In this document: piece by piece, positions 11,712-23,127 of the stretch | How the letters are laid out: each line of letters begins with the position of its first letter | Numbering within the stretch: the stretch's first letter is position 1 | Source: Sparassis latifolia | Taxonomy: Eukaryota > Basidiomycota > Agaricomycetes > Polyporales > Sparassidaceae | NCBI GenBank assembly: GCA_018466975.1 | Contig: CM031555.1 | Location: forward strand, 2,232,001-2,296,000 | Length of the DNA: 64,000 bases | Direction of reading: 5' to 3' | The notes under the pieces: generated by a model | Told to the model about the DNA's origin: nothing | Databases searched by the model: none | Seen by the model: the letters and a program-made list of their open reading frames with translations, nothing else | Program-made: the position numbers and the translations under genes

Positions 11712-11934
11712 TAAGATATGCCTCATTCATACACGACTATTGCCATGTGGCCGGTTTTGTCCATTCTCCTCCTCGCACCTCAACGATCTGAAAAATCGGT
11801 TCCCGCAAGACTTTATCTACGGTGAATACCATACTTTCTGCCAGAACTGATTTTCTTTAATCGACGTCGTTGTTGATAGAGAATGCAAATCAGTTGCCAC
11901 GTGGAGTGGTCGCGTATGAATGAGGCATATCTTA
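11712..11934. mobile_element. MITE-like element with TA at both ends
   Basis: This is a 223-bp non-coding element bounded by inverted repeats. The first 21 bases (taagatatgcctcattcatac) are repeated exactly, inverted, at the right end, and similarity runs on for about 38 bp to a CCA-GTGG motif in both arms. The outermost TA on each side fits the TA duplication of Tc1/mariner-type transposition. It has no coding capacity, so it would be non-autonomous. Confidence 0.75.
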
Positions 11935-11999
11935 GACCCATCTACTCACAGTGTTACTTATTAGTCACGCTTGGGTGGAGAAAACCAGCCCTGAGCAAA

Positions 12000-12114
12000 C
12001 TACACCTTCCACAACAACTTTGAGAAAAAACTGTCGCAATCATATGATCAGAAACTGTCTTCTGAACAATATGATCGAAGCAGATTTTTGAAGGTGGTGG
12101 TGTGGAAGGTGTAG
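12000..12114. repeat. Small foldback element
   Basis: The left arm ctacaccttccaca matches the inverted right arm tgtggaaggtgtag at 12101-12114, with partial extension inwards (about 19 bp in all). The 115-bp unit sits between the MITE and the dispersed repeat and may be part of a larger composite element. Confidence 0.5.
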
Positions 12115-12120
12115 ACACGA

Positions 12121-12347
12121 CAGGCAATGGTGGCTCATCACCAGCCGCAACAGGCAGATGGCGGAGAGGGAACTGTCTTAAAAACACCTTTCTGAGGTTC
12201 TTGGTGTGCACTCGACAGACAGTTTTTCCGACAACAGGATATGTTCGGCCTGAGATGCCAGCGTCACAGGCTAGTTGCCATACATGGAAGGATGGTACAA
12301 CTATCCTCCGAGTGACAAGTCATTGCAGTTAATCTTTTGTCCACCAG
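12121..12347. repeat. Dispersed repeat, copy A
   Basis: This segment of about 227 bp is clearly homologous, in the same orientation, to 33995-34231. Shared blocks include aacaggcagatggc, gacaacaggatatgttcggc and gtcattgcagttaa. Read on the minus strand both copies keep similar peptides (for example SGRTYPVV and LRQFPL.HLPVA). It may therefore be a fragment of a transposon gene, which I cannot name. Confidence 0.65.
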
Positions 12348-15215
12348 TGCAGCGCGATGGACAGTTGATGTTGATTAAGACAATTGCATCTTGCTCGATC
12401 AAGTCGTTTGAGGCATGCAGTTGTGTCCGCGGCTCCGTTTGGCAGCTCCGCTCATAATCAGGCATCGACGTCGGGAATAGGTCACGTCAACGACATTAAT
12501 CCGACGCTACGAGGATATTCTTCCGCGCTCTCTTGCAGCTCGGCCAATCTGTCGCTTGCAATGGCCGACACCACAACGCATGCGTTGCTCCCATGCTGCT
12601 TGATCCTGGCACCTGCACTCCAACTGTTTAGTAACAAAGTTCTCCATATTTAGAGTTGGGAACGCTCAGTAGACGTGAATGCACGGAACAGGGGGATACC
12701 TGACCCCAGGCGCCGCTCTCACAGTACGTCTTGCTACCATACTAGTCATCCTAAACTGGACCACAGTGTGTCTACGCTGAGCCACTGAATCGATTTCGAG
12801 AAGGCTAGGGTTTGCACCACGACCACTCATTCCATTCCATGACAGTTGACCGACATCCGACGGACCGCATCATCCAAGCTATCTATCAATACTACCGACC
12901 GTGCTATAAAGCCAGGACGACTTATGTACCATGCATATCCCAATGGTGACGCGGAAGCGACTGTCTTTCTAAAATCCTTCACGTGCACTACCTACTACCA
13001 TGCGCCCTACAAAGATATACAGGCATCCAGAGTTCCGACCCGATGAGGATGACATGACCCTCCTGTCGACGATCATCTTGGTTTTTTCTCTGGCGATATG
13101 TGGCGCAGTATTTCTCCTCACAATATCTTGCCTTTTCTTCTGGGAGGATTGTACACTATGTCAGTCTCAATCCTCTGTGCTTCGTCCTTGCGCATTATCG
13201 CTGACCAGAGGAAAAATAGCAAACATGTTCTTTGCCAGTCACAAGGCACGCTTTGTCACCGTGCAACAGCTTCTCAGGAATTATGGATAACCTTAGAACA
13301 GTGGGTATCCCGGAATTTGTGTCTTCGTCTCCTTTCTTGACCTCATACCCAGTACCCGCCATTTCGACACTATAGCCATAGTTGTCGGTGCTTTGAGCTC
13401 CTTGTACCATCGCGGGTAGCTGCAACACACTGGGATCGAGAGAACCCGTATTGAATGAAATGATTGGAGGCGATGGGTAGCTAGGAATATTGCATCACCT
13501 TCTGACTTAGAGAAACCCAAGCTGTAAATGTTGAGGAGTTCTACATACGTACCAATGTAAGATGCAGAAGGCTCCCAAGCTTTGCATACAATGATGACGC
13601 GGTACTTGCCCTGGTCGATACCCTCCAGATTCTGCGATTGTTTCGAGATCCACATCCGCCGAACCGGAGCTATTCTACTGCCGCAGTTGCATCCATGCGA
13701 AGCGGGGAAGAATGTAGACAAGACAACAACTGAATTGGCATGCAATCACATGCCTGCAGTCATAGAACAAATCACCTACGACTATTTCATGGTCTAATCC
13801 GACGCTGGTAGACGGCGTTTGTGCAATGGACATTCTGCGTTGTGGCGCTGTCCCTGAGTGAAAGGCGAAGGAAGACCTAAGGAAGCGCTCGGGAGCAATG
13901 AAGGGGGCACGGATCAATCGCAGGCATTAGGCAGCCGCAGGCAGCAGTGCTTCCACTTCCACTGGACCTTCAGTGTGCATCTGGGGAGCATCCCACGCAT
14001 TGACCCAGCACGAAGAATATAATGTGAGCCTTGTGCAGGTAATCTCCCGCACACTGAGTATAAGGCGCGATGGTACATCTGCACTATTAGTGTGATCTTC
14101 CTCGTTGAACGCAAGGATTCGTCAGTTCCACCAAGATCAGCGCTCGCACAACATGTACTGCTTAACATCGCAACGCGGCAAAGAACAGGGCCGTCCAGCG
14201 CGTGCTGTATTGGTGGTCACTGCGTCCGAGTTTGATGTCTATGTCGCTGAAACTTCCAGGTGACATTGGCCTGGGTTCATCTGGAGAACCACATCACTGA
14301 GAACGAGCCCGGGGGGATACTCTTACCGCGAAGAACTTGAAATTAGGCCAACGCGATGCAATTACATATCGCGCTATGCAGAAGTGCAATATCCACGCAT
14401 CTATGCGAGGTAAAGTGATCCTTCACAAGTATGCCTGCAATAGTAAGTGGAGTGAGCGTTAGATTCATGACAAGTATGACAGCGACACCGGGACCCGCGT
14501 AAATAGCGAGTAAATGCAGAAAACCCACCTATCTCGTAAGCCAGAAGTCATCGGAACTGATTTTCCCAGCACTGTACCAAATTTGATAGCACCAGCAGCG
14601 TATGCGTAAAACTATGGAAACTATCGAGTATCCTTCTGCCAATGTGGCTTGTTCAGACGAGGTCACGTCGGCTGTTGGGAGGTTTTCGCAGATTGCTTGG
14701 GCAAAACCATCGTCTTTCAGGGCGAATTAGAGGGTTAGGTACTATAGCTGAACTGGAGGAGGGTGGATGACTGCCTGCCCTTTGAGTATACTCATGGGCG
14801 CGAGGCGCATCGCCAAGTAGATTCTACGATGCTCCGGATATACACTGATCTTTTTTATAGCTCCCTACAGTATTGATTGGCATGATGCCGAGAATATCTC
14901 AAGAGACAACAAGTGAAGAAGCCATCGTGTCAACGCTTTAGCAAGTTGCTTACCGGCGGCCCAGGATTTTATGACCAATTAATACTTGCACACGGCAGCG
15001 ACATCCAGAGGGAGTGCATGAGAAAAATCGTAACAATTCTAAGTTATTGCTGGCAGCTGTACCCAGATAATGGAGTTGACGGACAAGTAATCAGGCCGTT
15101 GAGTAGCCATGTGATCGACGCGTAGGCGCTCGTTGGGCCGTGCACGTCTGTCACCGTGTCCGAACCTGAGCGCTGAAGACTGAAGTTCAACAGTTATGTC
15201 TTGCTGACGATAACG
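12348..15215. other. Gene-poor region
   Basis: In 2.9 kb I find no gene that can be spliced into a recognisable protein. A 96-codon plus-strand ORF at 13000 contains a hydrophobic stretch, and minus-strand ORFs at 13.2-13.9 kb hold a Pro/Ser/Gly-rich piece (SYPSPPIISFNTGSLDPS). These could be remnants of a membrane-protein gene, but the frames are broken and no family is recognised. Confidence 0.4.
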
Positions 15216-16795
15216 ATGGAGGCCCGGTCCTTGTTGACGGTGACTTCGCTCTCTGGAGATGACCGTACAGCTCTGAAGAAAGGTTAGTGCTCTCGCCGGT
15301 GTCGCGTCTGGTCTAACCCAATCCCGGCAGGCAACATCTTGACCGTCGCAGACCTCATGTTGACTTCGCCAGGAGACCTGGTGAAAAAGTGCAGGTTTTC
15401 CCTGAATGAGGCGCAAAAAATAGTGGACCTGGTCTGTAGGGAACTCGCCCACCAGCCTCGCATGCTCGAGGATGTTGTGGAGGAGGGGGAAGAGAAGTTC
15501 ACAACCGGAGATCTGCGACTGGATGAAACGCTCGGCGGTGGCATTCGGCCAGGAATGCTGTGGGAGGTCGTCGGGGAAAGGTACGGCAGTTCCCCGTTTG
15601 CACTCATTCACAGCATGTTCACTCGATCTCTAGTGCTGCGGGCAAGACTCAGCTCGCGCTCCAGCTCTGCTTGATGGTTCAGCTACCTCTAGAGCTAGGC
15701 GGCCTTTCAGGCTCTGCCTGCATCCTGACGACGTCTGCCCATCTGCCCACTACCCGCCTCGTCGAAATCGCCGATACCCACGCGCTGCTCTCGTCCACGC
15801 ATTGTGGGCTCTCCGATATCCACACCATTAAGACGCCCGAGATACCCATCCTCCTACACGTCCTCTCAACGACACTGCCCACCTTCATCTCACAGCAAGC
15901 CTCCCGGGACGGCGCGAAGCCCGTTAAGCTGCTCATTGTCGACGCACTCACGGAGCTCTTCCACTCGGATAGCAAGACATCGAAGCACACCCTGTTTGAG
16001 CGCTCCAAGAACCTTTCCGAAATCTCTGCACTCCTGTACGATCTCACACGCCGGCATCGGCTCGCGGTGCTTGTGCTGAACGAGGTGATCGACGTGTTTG
16101 GCGCTACGCTCGAGGCCGATGCCGGCTTCACAGGCGACATGCTCTACCGCGACCAAGCGCGCTTCTTCGGGCGCGCGGACAGCGTGCCAGGCGAGGAGCG
16201 AAAGGAGGCCGCGCTCGGGCTCGTATGGGCGAACCAGGTTAATGCGCGCATCATGATGAGCCGCACGGGCAGAATGCGGCACATCGATGTCAGCAACCTC
16301 GCGAGCAGTAGGCGGAAGCGTCGCAGGCTCGAGGATGCGTCGGACGGTGCGCAGCGTGTTGGCGACCTGCCCATGTTCGTCCGCCGGCTCAGCGTCATTT
16401 TCAGCTGCGTCGCCCTACCGGCATCCTTGGATTATGTCGTCTGCGACCAGGGCATTGTGACCGTCCCCGAGGAGCCCGCATTCCCTGAGCCTCCGCGGGC
16501 TGTTAGCACTGAGAGTGTGATCGCCCCAGGTCCAACGGCAACGCCAGCGCAAACGCCCTATGATGTATCTCCGTACGACGTTGGCCTTATTTCAGGCAAC
16601 CCCAAATTGGTCGATAGTAACGCCCAGCCAGCCGAAGACGCAGGCCCAGCCGCGGAAAGTATAGAGGCAGAAGATGGGCCCCGTGCAGACGAGGATGAGT
16701 GGGATCAGTACTGGAAAGACGCAGACACGGACGACAGCCTGTACAGACATGTAGATACTTACCTTGCCCCACCAATTAACGCAACACCAGATTAA
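15216..16795 (+). CDS. RAD57: RAD57-like RAD51 paralogue (DNA repair ATPase)
   Basis: Three exons (15216-15282, 15331-15580, 15634-16795) give 492 residues. RAD57 works with RAD55 to help RAD51 filament assembly in homologous recombination. The N-terminal region (LTVADLMLTSPGDLVKKC) is the helix-hairpin-helix-like part. TGDLRLDETLGGGIRPG precedes the Walker A motif GESAAGKTQL (residues about 104-113), which is created by splicing exon 2 to exon 3. The Walker B-like strand is VKLLIVDALTELF. RRHRLAVLVLNEV and ALGLVWANQVNARIMMSRT match the RecA core. The C-terminal 110 residues are acidic and unstructured and may be fungus-specific. The last 20 codons are uncertain because a late intron could begin at the GTAGAT near 16750. 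Confidence 0.9.
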
Positions 16796-16927
16796 CAGCG
16801 CTGCTGAGCCAGTCAGGAAAATAAGAGCAGTTAAAAGTGCACTCCATCCGTTCGGGATGCTAAATAATACATAGTACAATGTGAACGATTGCGGCGTGCA
16901 TATAAGTAGCAAGATGGAAATAACGGA

Positions 16928-17868
16928 CTAGGCCACCTCTCTGGAACGTCGGTTGTTGGCCGTCCGCTTTGGCTGCAAGCGGCGTTCTATCCAGTAGGGA
17001 TGAGTGGTACCCGGTTGCACAGCGCCTTGTCTCACAATAGGGCGAGTGACACGCTCCAGCTTCTCTTGGGGATAGTAGACAGGAGGAGGTGACACGGGAG
17101 CGGTGACCCGACGAAACCTCAGGCGGCGTCCGTCAGGCAAAGTTGTGAATTGCGGCTCCCAGACATCACTGTCATCAGGTTTCTTGTCAAGAAAAGCCAA
17201 CACGAGCCCGACCACAGCTGCGAGGACGTCAGAATGTGACCCTACGCAGAGATGGAGGGGCTCACCGATGAGGGTGGTGCACCACGACGTCACCAGAGTC
17301 ATAGCGGCCAGAAACTCTGGGAAACTCAGACCGACGTAGTCTGCCCACAAACTGGGCGTCTGGGAGGCGCGTGCGGTGAGTATGAGGGAGCCAACTACTG
17401 GGGTGAGTGCTTGAACGTCAGGTAAGGGTGTGATCTGCACACACCAGTTGTCAACAGAAGCAGTATGCCCGCATACAGCACATAGATCTTGGTGCTTAAT
17501 CCTGACCACTCCCGGCGCACGTAATGTACGAATCTAGTAGGAGGAGTTCACACTAGGATAAGGACGAGATATTGTCTTGGTGGCCGTGACGTACTGCGCT
17601 GCCAGGAGTATCATAGCGATCAAGTCGATCACTATGCAACCAACCTCAAAGGCTGAAAAGTAGATTTCAGCGACCAGCAGGAAGAAAATATCGACACTTG
17701 GGGACTTACGGTTTCCAGTCTTGCCGTGGAACGAAATTCCCAAGAGGCCAACCAGAACAGCATGCATCACGAAGAGAAAGACTGCGAGGCGTTAGAATGA
17801 TCGTACCAGGTATAACAAGTTCACTTACCACAGGCCGAGAAGTGGGCAAACGACAAGTAAAATCCCAT
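16928..17868 (-). CDS. Four-helix membrane protein (MARVEL-like topology)
   Basis: Six exons (17868-17829, 17781-17710, 17652-17554, 17501-17445, 17397-17266, 17217-16928) splice to 229 residues. The unspliced frames are full of stops, so this gene is easily missed. The joined protein has four hydrophobic segments: SACVFLFVMHAVLVGLLGI, CIVIDLIAMILLAAQ, IYVLYAGILLLLTTVVGSLI and WCTTLIAVVGLVLAFL. A basic cytoplasmic tail of about 75 residues follows. That is the layout of MARVEL-type tetraspan proteins of fungal plasma membranes. No signature residue proves the family, and the role is unknown. Intron 5 is only 48 nt, and intron 3 uses a modest GTGTGA donor. The gene converges on RAD57 with 132 bp between stop codons. 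Confidence 0.65.
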
Positions 17869-19688
17869 ATCGCGTCGACACGGAGGCGTTACGGAGACTA
17901 AGAGCTAACGTGAAAGCCGATGATGACGATGTGGCGACGCGGTAGCGACGAGGCCAATGGGACCCCCGCAGCGTAGATGGTGGACCGGTACAGAGAAAAA
18001 AAGGTTACGAAAGAGAAGAACTTCAATTTATACGTTGCGGACAAAGCCTTAGCCCATATCAGACAAACAAGGGTTAACAAGCCCCACCTCCGCACTTCGA
18101 ATGGAAATGCAATCCGTGCGGGGAGGTTACTGAACAATGGCTTTAGCATGACGGGTGGCCACAAGCGTCCGCTTTGCATAAATTCAGATGGCGCCCGAAC
18201 CCCGAACCCCGAACGACACGAAGAGGACGAGGAGTTTTGCTTTAGAGCACTGCCCAGCGCTTGTTGCATCTGCGAGTGGCCGACCCAACGCCACTCGTAG
18301 TGGTCCAACACATTGCCACGTCAACATGCAAGTGTTCTACAGAGCACGGAGGTGAGTTGCGTGAGCGATTATTGATACACTGACAATGTTCTGAGCTCGT
18401 CCAGACCTAAGCGACGACGAGCTAGTGATATGTTCCTAGCTTACAGAGAAACATTCAAGTAAAATTCAATACACTAATTAGGACGCACTGATATTACACG
18501 ACTCTTTGCAATTGGGCTATCTTGTCGCGAAGACCGAAAACGAATCGGACTCCGTATCGTCCACAAACTATATCGTGGTCAGTCAAAGCGTTTGAGTCAT
18601 TGAGAGTCATAGAGTCAAAGCAAGACGGCTATTATGTATAGTAAGACACGTTCCTAGACAGAGAGCACACTGGTGTGCGTTCTTCAGGTTCAATTCGAGG
18701 GCTCGAGCGTGTATGCAAGCAATTGCCTAGCTAGTAAAAGAACCGGAATTTACTGGCATGAGTGCAGCAGTCGTTCGTGTAGGGCGCTTGACGATCTTAT
18801 CTCAGTGATACCGCCCCAGAAGCTCTTTTGCTCACTCGGAGTTCAGCAGATATTTCTTCAGTCTGCCCAGGGAGACACAGTGAGACAAGTGTAGTAGGCA
18901 GCCATCCCAGGTCCCCGTATCGTATGAAGGGAGCTCCGCGATCACGTGTTCAACGATCCCCAATCAATTCAACTTGATGCAGGCATGCACCGGCAAAATC
19001 CGAGACACAGGGTAGGGGGGGGCTCCGAGGCCCTCAACCGGAAATTATTTCCACCTAGGAAACTGCTAGTAGGAGGTGAGTAAAAGCTTACTCTCATGAG
19101 TTCCATGCCTTACAGGCGAAACCTATCGCAAATGAGAGCTTGCAACGCGTATCAGGGGATGGTCTTCGGCCGGCGGCGGGAGGGCGGGGTCGGGGTCGGG
19201 CGCTTAGTGGGTGTGATGTCGGGTCACAGAGGTAACAAACAGGTGACATACTTATGTAATCCTTTTTTGTAGCTCCTCTTTATGTCTATGAAAGTCGCTC
19301 GCTCAGCGCACTGAAAAGAAAGCCAAGAACAAAGTGCATTGCATCAGTAAATACGACGAGTATAATATGAGATGACTGGGCAAGGATGGAATGGAGCTAC
19401 GCATAATCTAGTACTATGACTAGGGCGAACCAGAGCTGTGGGGAAAGCGACGGAATAGAAAGGCGCGATGAGAAAGGTACTGCAAATAGACGATGAAGGA
19501 AAAGGTACAATGAAAACGAGAGTGCGAATATAATGGGTGAAGCCCGCTAGGGGCCTTCAGATGCAAAGAACAAAACTCTGGGTGTCAGGAGATCCGAGAA
19601 ACGAGCGGCGATCCCCTTTACCAGGTAGGAGATCAACGACGCATCAGCGCGAGCTCGGATACCCCCAAGACTAGGAGTTGATGCTTAC
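17869..19688. other. Spacer between the membrane-protein gene and the DIRS element
   Basis: This 1.8-kb stretch shows no supportable gene. The first part should hold the promoter of the minus-strand membrane protein. The end nearest 19689 probably includes the 3' end of the DIRS element, but I could not find its terminal repeat. Confidence 0.4.
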
Positions 19689-20813
19689 CTAGCGCACAGG
19701 AGGCATGGAGTAGCGCACCAAGGCTTCATGGATCGCGAGGACAGCCTGCATGTAGGGCGCCATTACTTGCGCATGTTTGCGCAGGTATAGGGTGAAGGTG
19801 TTGCTCTGCCAACGCCCTTTCGACTTTACCACTTCAAATGCGATACCTCGCAGTAAGTACGCGAGAGTACCACCTATGCGAATGCTGTGGCCGTGAAGGT
19901 TGTGCGAGAGGTCCTTGCTTGCCCTGCTGACATGTTGGAGGAAAATCTGCCGCGTGAGTGGGTGCGACGACGGTCCGTGCCGGTAAGTGAAGAGGGGAGC
20001 ATCGGCCGGAAGGCGGTTGATGGCGAAATGATTTTCGAGCGCCTGCGCCAGGTCTGTGAGACCGTTTTGCCTGGCCCAGAAAATGTCTTCACCGTGTGGG
20101 GCCGCCTTGGTCACGGGGAGGTGGAAGACGGTTTCTTCAAACCCATTTCGATCTCTGGCCACGCGGATGTCTGAACGTTTGACGTGTAAAGCGGGATCGA
20201 ACGCGGTGAGATTCTGAACTGTTACCTCACCCACCCTGGCGACTGCATAGAAGGCGGTTGTGAGACAGGCCCACACCGCAGCATCGAGAGGCTCAGAGAG
20301 GGAGAGTTTGCCGTGAATGTGGGCGAGGATTTCGATGGTAAAAGGCTCACGTGGGATGCGTTTCGATGAACTCGGAGTGAGGATGTCTGCAGATTTGAGA
20401 AGGACATCCATCTCGTTCTTCTCCATGATCCAAGGAAGACCGTGCAGGAGATGCCATGCGCGAACACCTGCGACGTAATTTCCGATGGTCTTGCCTGCAT
20501 ATGCCCCGGCAAGAGTTGCGATGAAGGAAGCCATGAGGATAGAGCTAGCAGGGGCATGCTTGCTCTCGGGAATGTCTTTCGTGTCGCAGAAGACGTGAAA
20601 AACTAGCAAACCCGAACCATAGCTCTCGGCTGTGTTTTCTGACCAGGTGAAGGCTGCGACGGCTTCGATATGAGCGATGTCTTCAGCACTGAGTGAGACG
20701 GGGGCACCATGCGCATCGAGCGGCCGTCGCGAGGATGGGGGCTGCCATGAGCGGAGACGTTCTCGTGCCAGACAATGAGGTCGCAGCGGGGACGGCAGAG
20801 GAGTGAGGCTCAT
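19689..20813 (-). CDS. Tyrosine recombinase of the DIRS element (intact ORF)
   Basis: This uninterrupted ORF of 374 codons encodes a tyrosine recombinase that would integrate the circular cDNA of the element. The N-terminal half (FTWSENTAESYGSGLLVFHVF and the following TIGNYVAGVRAWHL) resembles the SAM-like core-binding domain. In the catalytic half, AVARVGEVTV holds the first Arg. HSIRIGGT gives the His-x-x-Arg box, GRWQSNTFTLYLR the later His/Trp position and the nucleophilic Tyr. All key residues are present, so the reading frame could still be functional even though the rest of the element is damaged. The start codon lies 62 bp downstream of the RT-RH stop codon. Confidence 0.85.
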   Translation of the reverse strand: MSLTPLPSPLRPHCLARERLRSWQPPSSRRPLDAHGAPVSLSAEDIAHIEAVAAFTWSENTAESYGSGLLVFHVFCDTKDIPESKHAPASSILMASFIATLAGAYAGKTIGNYVAGVRAWHLLHGLPWIMEKNEMDVLLKSADILTPSSSKRIPREPFTIEILAHIHGKLSLSEPLDAAVWACLTTAFYAVARVGEVTVQNLTAFDPALHVKRSDIRVARDRNGFEETVFHLPVTKAAPHGEDIFWARQNGLTDLAQALENHFAINRLPADAPLFTYRHGPSSHPLTRQIFLQHVSRASKDLSHNLHGHSIRIGGTLAYLLRGIAFEVVKSKGRWQSNTFTLYLRKHAQVMAPYMQAVLAIHEALVRYSMPPVR

Positions 20814-20877
20814 GTTGTATGGTTGAGGTCAGCGATGAGCGGGGCTGTGAGCAGGTAACGGCGCATTGAGACGTCGG

Positions 20878-23127
20878 CTAGTCATCCCAGTAAGAACCGT
20901 GCCAGAGGAGCTCATCGCTCTGGCGGTCGCGTTCGAAGTTGAGTGAAGCGCACTCTGCGGCTGGCCTGTCAATGTATACTTTGGTGAGGGGAGCGATGCG
21001 GCGGCCTTGTTGGAGGAGGTGACGCTCGGCTGAGGTTGGGGGGGCGTCAAAATTGACGAGGAAGGGGTGTAGCTCGGGAGGAATCTCGATGGCAGGAAGA
21101 AGGGGAAGGGACTTGGGATAGATGCCACGAGATGGTGCGTCTGCTGGGTTGCTTTGGCTGGGAATGTACCTGGTGTGGATGGAGGAGCCGGCATTGCCAA
21201 GAAGGGAGTGTAAATGCTGGAAGACGAGATTGACCTGATGATTGCGGCTGCGTCCATTCCACCATCCCTCGACGACGCCCTTGTTGTCTCCGTAGACCTT
21301 GAGGTGGCGGGGGAAGGAGGGGACTGTGAGGAGGAGGCGTACGAGGAGCTCGAAGCCGACGGCTTCGGCCCAGCCAATGTCCCGAAGATCTCTTTTCCAG
21401 TCTGGTAGGAGATGCCACGCGCGCCATTGCTCACCGATGACGACACCAATGCCAATGCCCGAGCTTGCATCGGAGTAAGCATGGACATCGGCCAGTTCGC
21501 AGGGGCCTGGGATTGGTCTGGATAAGGTTGGTTGGCTGAGTGCTCTTGTCCACCATTCGAGATCTGCGGTGGTGCCAGAAGGTGGATGGAGAAGCTTGAA
21601 AGGACAGTTACTGAAGAGGCCCAGCATGGCTTCTAGGTTGGTGAGGTAAGCACGTCCCACGGTAGCGACCAAGGATGCATGGAGCAGTTTGCCGTATAGC
21701 TTCTGGACATCGAGCAGGGAGTGCATGCGGGAACGCGACCAGTCCTCAATTGCCGTGCGATATTTTGCTGCCTTGGCCGGAGGAATGGCCACGGTACGTG
21801 TTTCGAGATCCCAGGAGAAACCTGTGAATGGGAAGCATGAACTGAAAGGGATGTCCTTCTCCTGTTTCCAGGGGATGCCCAGATGCGAGGAGATTGAATC
21901 GATATCATCGAGGTTATAAGTGAAGCGAGCATCGTGGTCTGAGCGAGGGGATCACTGCGAAAGGTCTCGCAGAGGCCAGGCCATGTCCTCATCGAACTCA
22001 TCTGTCCTCCCATCGGGCAATAGATCCCCGCCGAACCAGAAACGTCCTCCCGTGTGGTGTCGACCACCATGAGCTTCGATGCGAGTGCGCCATTCCTCGC
22101 ACCTGTGATTGTAATCAGCAAGGTGAGAGCGAAGTAGTCGTATAAAAATGTGGTCATCCACCCACTTAGAAAGCGGGCCGATGCCTTTGGAATGCATGAT
22201 GTCTGCTCCCGCATCTGCGACGCTGCCATATACGCCCGCATTGGATGTGACACCGAAGGCGGCGCTGGTGTCGAGAGCGAATTCGTCACCCTCGGATAGA
22301 CGGACGACGGTACCGGGCCACTGCGATGAGGCAAGAGGAATGATACACTAGGCTTCGGAGACATCACGGACTGCGCCTTCAGAGCCCGGGGGAACGCGCC
22401 AACATAGCAAGGAAAAGGCTGTGAAGGTTCCCCAGGTACACGGGTAATTATCTGAGTCAATATGATAGTTGATAGATGTATAGACAGCAGAAGGAGTGCG
22501 CGGAAAGGAAAAATTTTGGACAAGACGAAAAACACCTGGTTTGTGAGGTTTCGGCACGAGAGACAGTGGAGAGGATTGGAAAGGACCGATGAGAGATTCG
22601 ACGGTTGCGCGCGACATGGGTCCGAGGTAGCGGCCTTGCTGCAGCTCGTGTCGCACGATGTTTTGAAAAGCGGCATTATGCTCCAAAAGGGTGCGACTAT
22701 TGGGAGGCGTGTTGGTGAAAGGAATGGGTTTGATTCCCACGTTGAAGCTGTGTCTGATAGAGTGTACGATGAAAGGATACCGCGTGAGCAAACCTGAATC
22801 TGATAGCAGCTCGTGCCATCCTTCAGCTCGAAGAGGGGTGAGAGGATGGAAGTGTCTCTGCAAAATGGCATTGATGAGCGCCGTGAGATGAGTCTCCGCA
22901 TCCCGAGCACTCGTGACGATGGCTCTTTGATGTACAAGATCGGGGACGTTGCCAATCGGTACAGATGGTGATGCCATCGGGATTGATAATTTTTCCCTTT
23001 GAGCTGCATGTGCGCCGCGAGGGGCCACCATTGTTCCATCGCATCGTCGCGTTGCAACGTGTGATCTGCTCTGAGGTGTGGCGGCTGAGGCAGATGGCGC
23101 AGATGTGAGTGGCCGACGAACCTGCAC
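20878..23127 (-). pseudogene. DIRS reverse transcriptase-RNase H, two nonsense codons
   Basis: One frame runs from about 23127 to 20878, broken only by TAG at 22348-22350 and TGA at 21952-21954. Upstream of the TAG are the fingers motifs SPLSLVPKPHKPGVFRLVQN and the palm Asp in GAVRDVSEA. After it come WPGTVVRLSEGDEFALDTSA and the catalytic box KWVDDHIFIRL. After the TGA the frame continues through ETRTVAIPPAKAAKYR into RNase H, with SDASSGIGIG, IGWAEAVGFELL, VYGDNKGVVEG and NPADAPSRGI supplying the D-E-D-D residues. Because the frame resumes exactly after each stop, these are single-base nonsense mutations and not splice sites. The 5' end overlaps gag in another frame. Confidence 0.85.

Noticed and set aside
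13000..13290. Small ORF with a hydrophobic segment
   Set aside because: No splice sites, homologous motif or codon pattern supports a gene; it may be chance in a gene-poor stretch.
13195..13917. Minus-strand ORFs suggesting a membrane-protein gene
   Set aside because: Frames are broken and no consistent exon structure could be built.
17898..18311. Minus-strand 137-codon ORF upstream of the tetraspan gene
   Set aside because: It does not join in phase with the first supported exon and its sequence is not protein-like.
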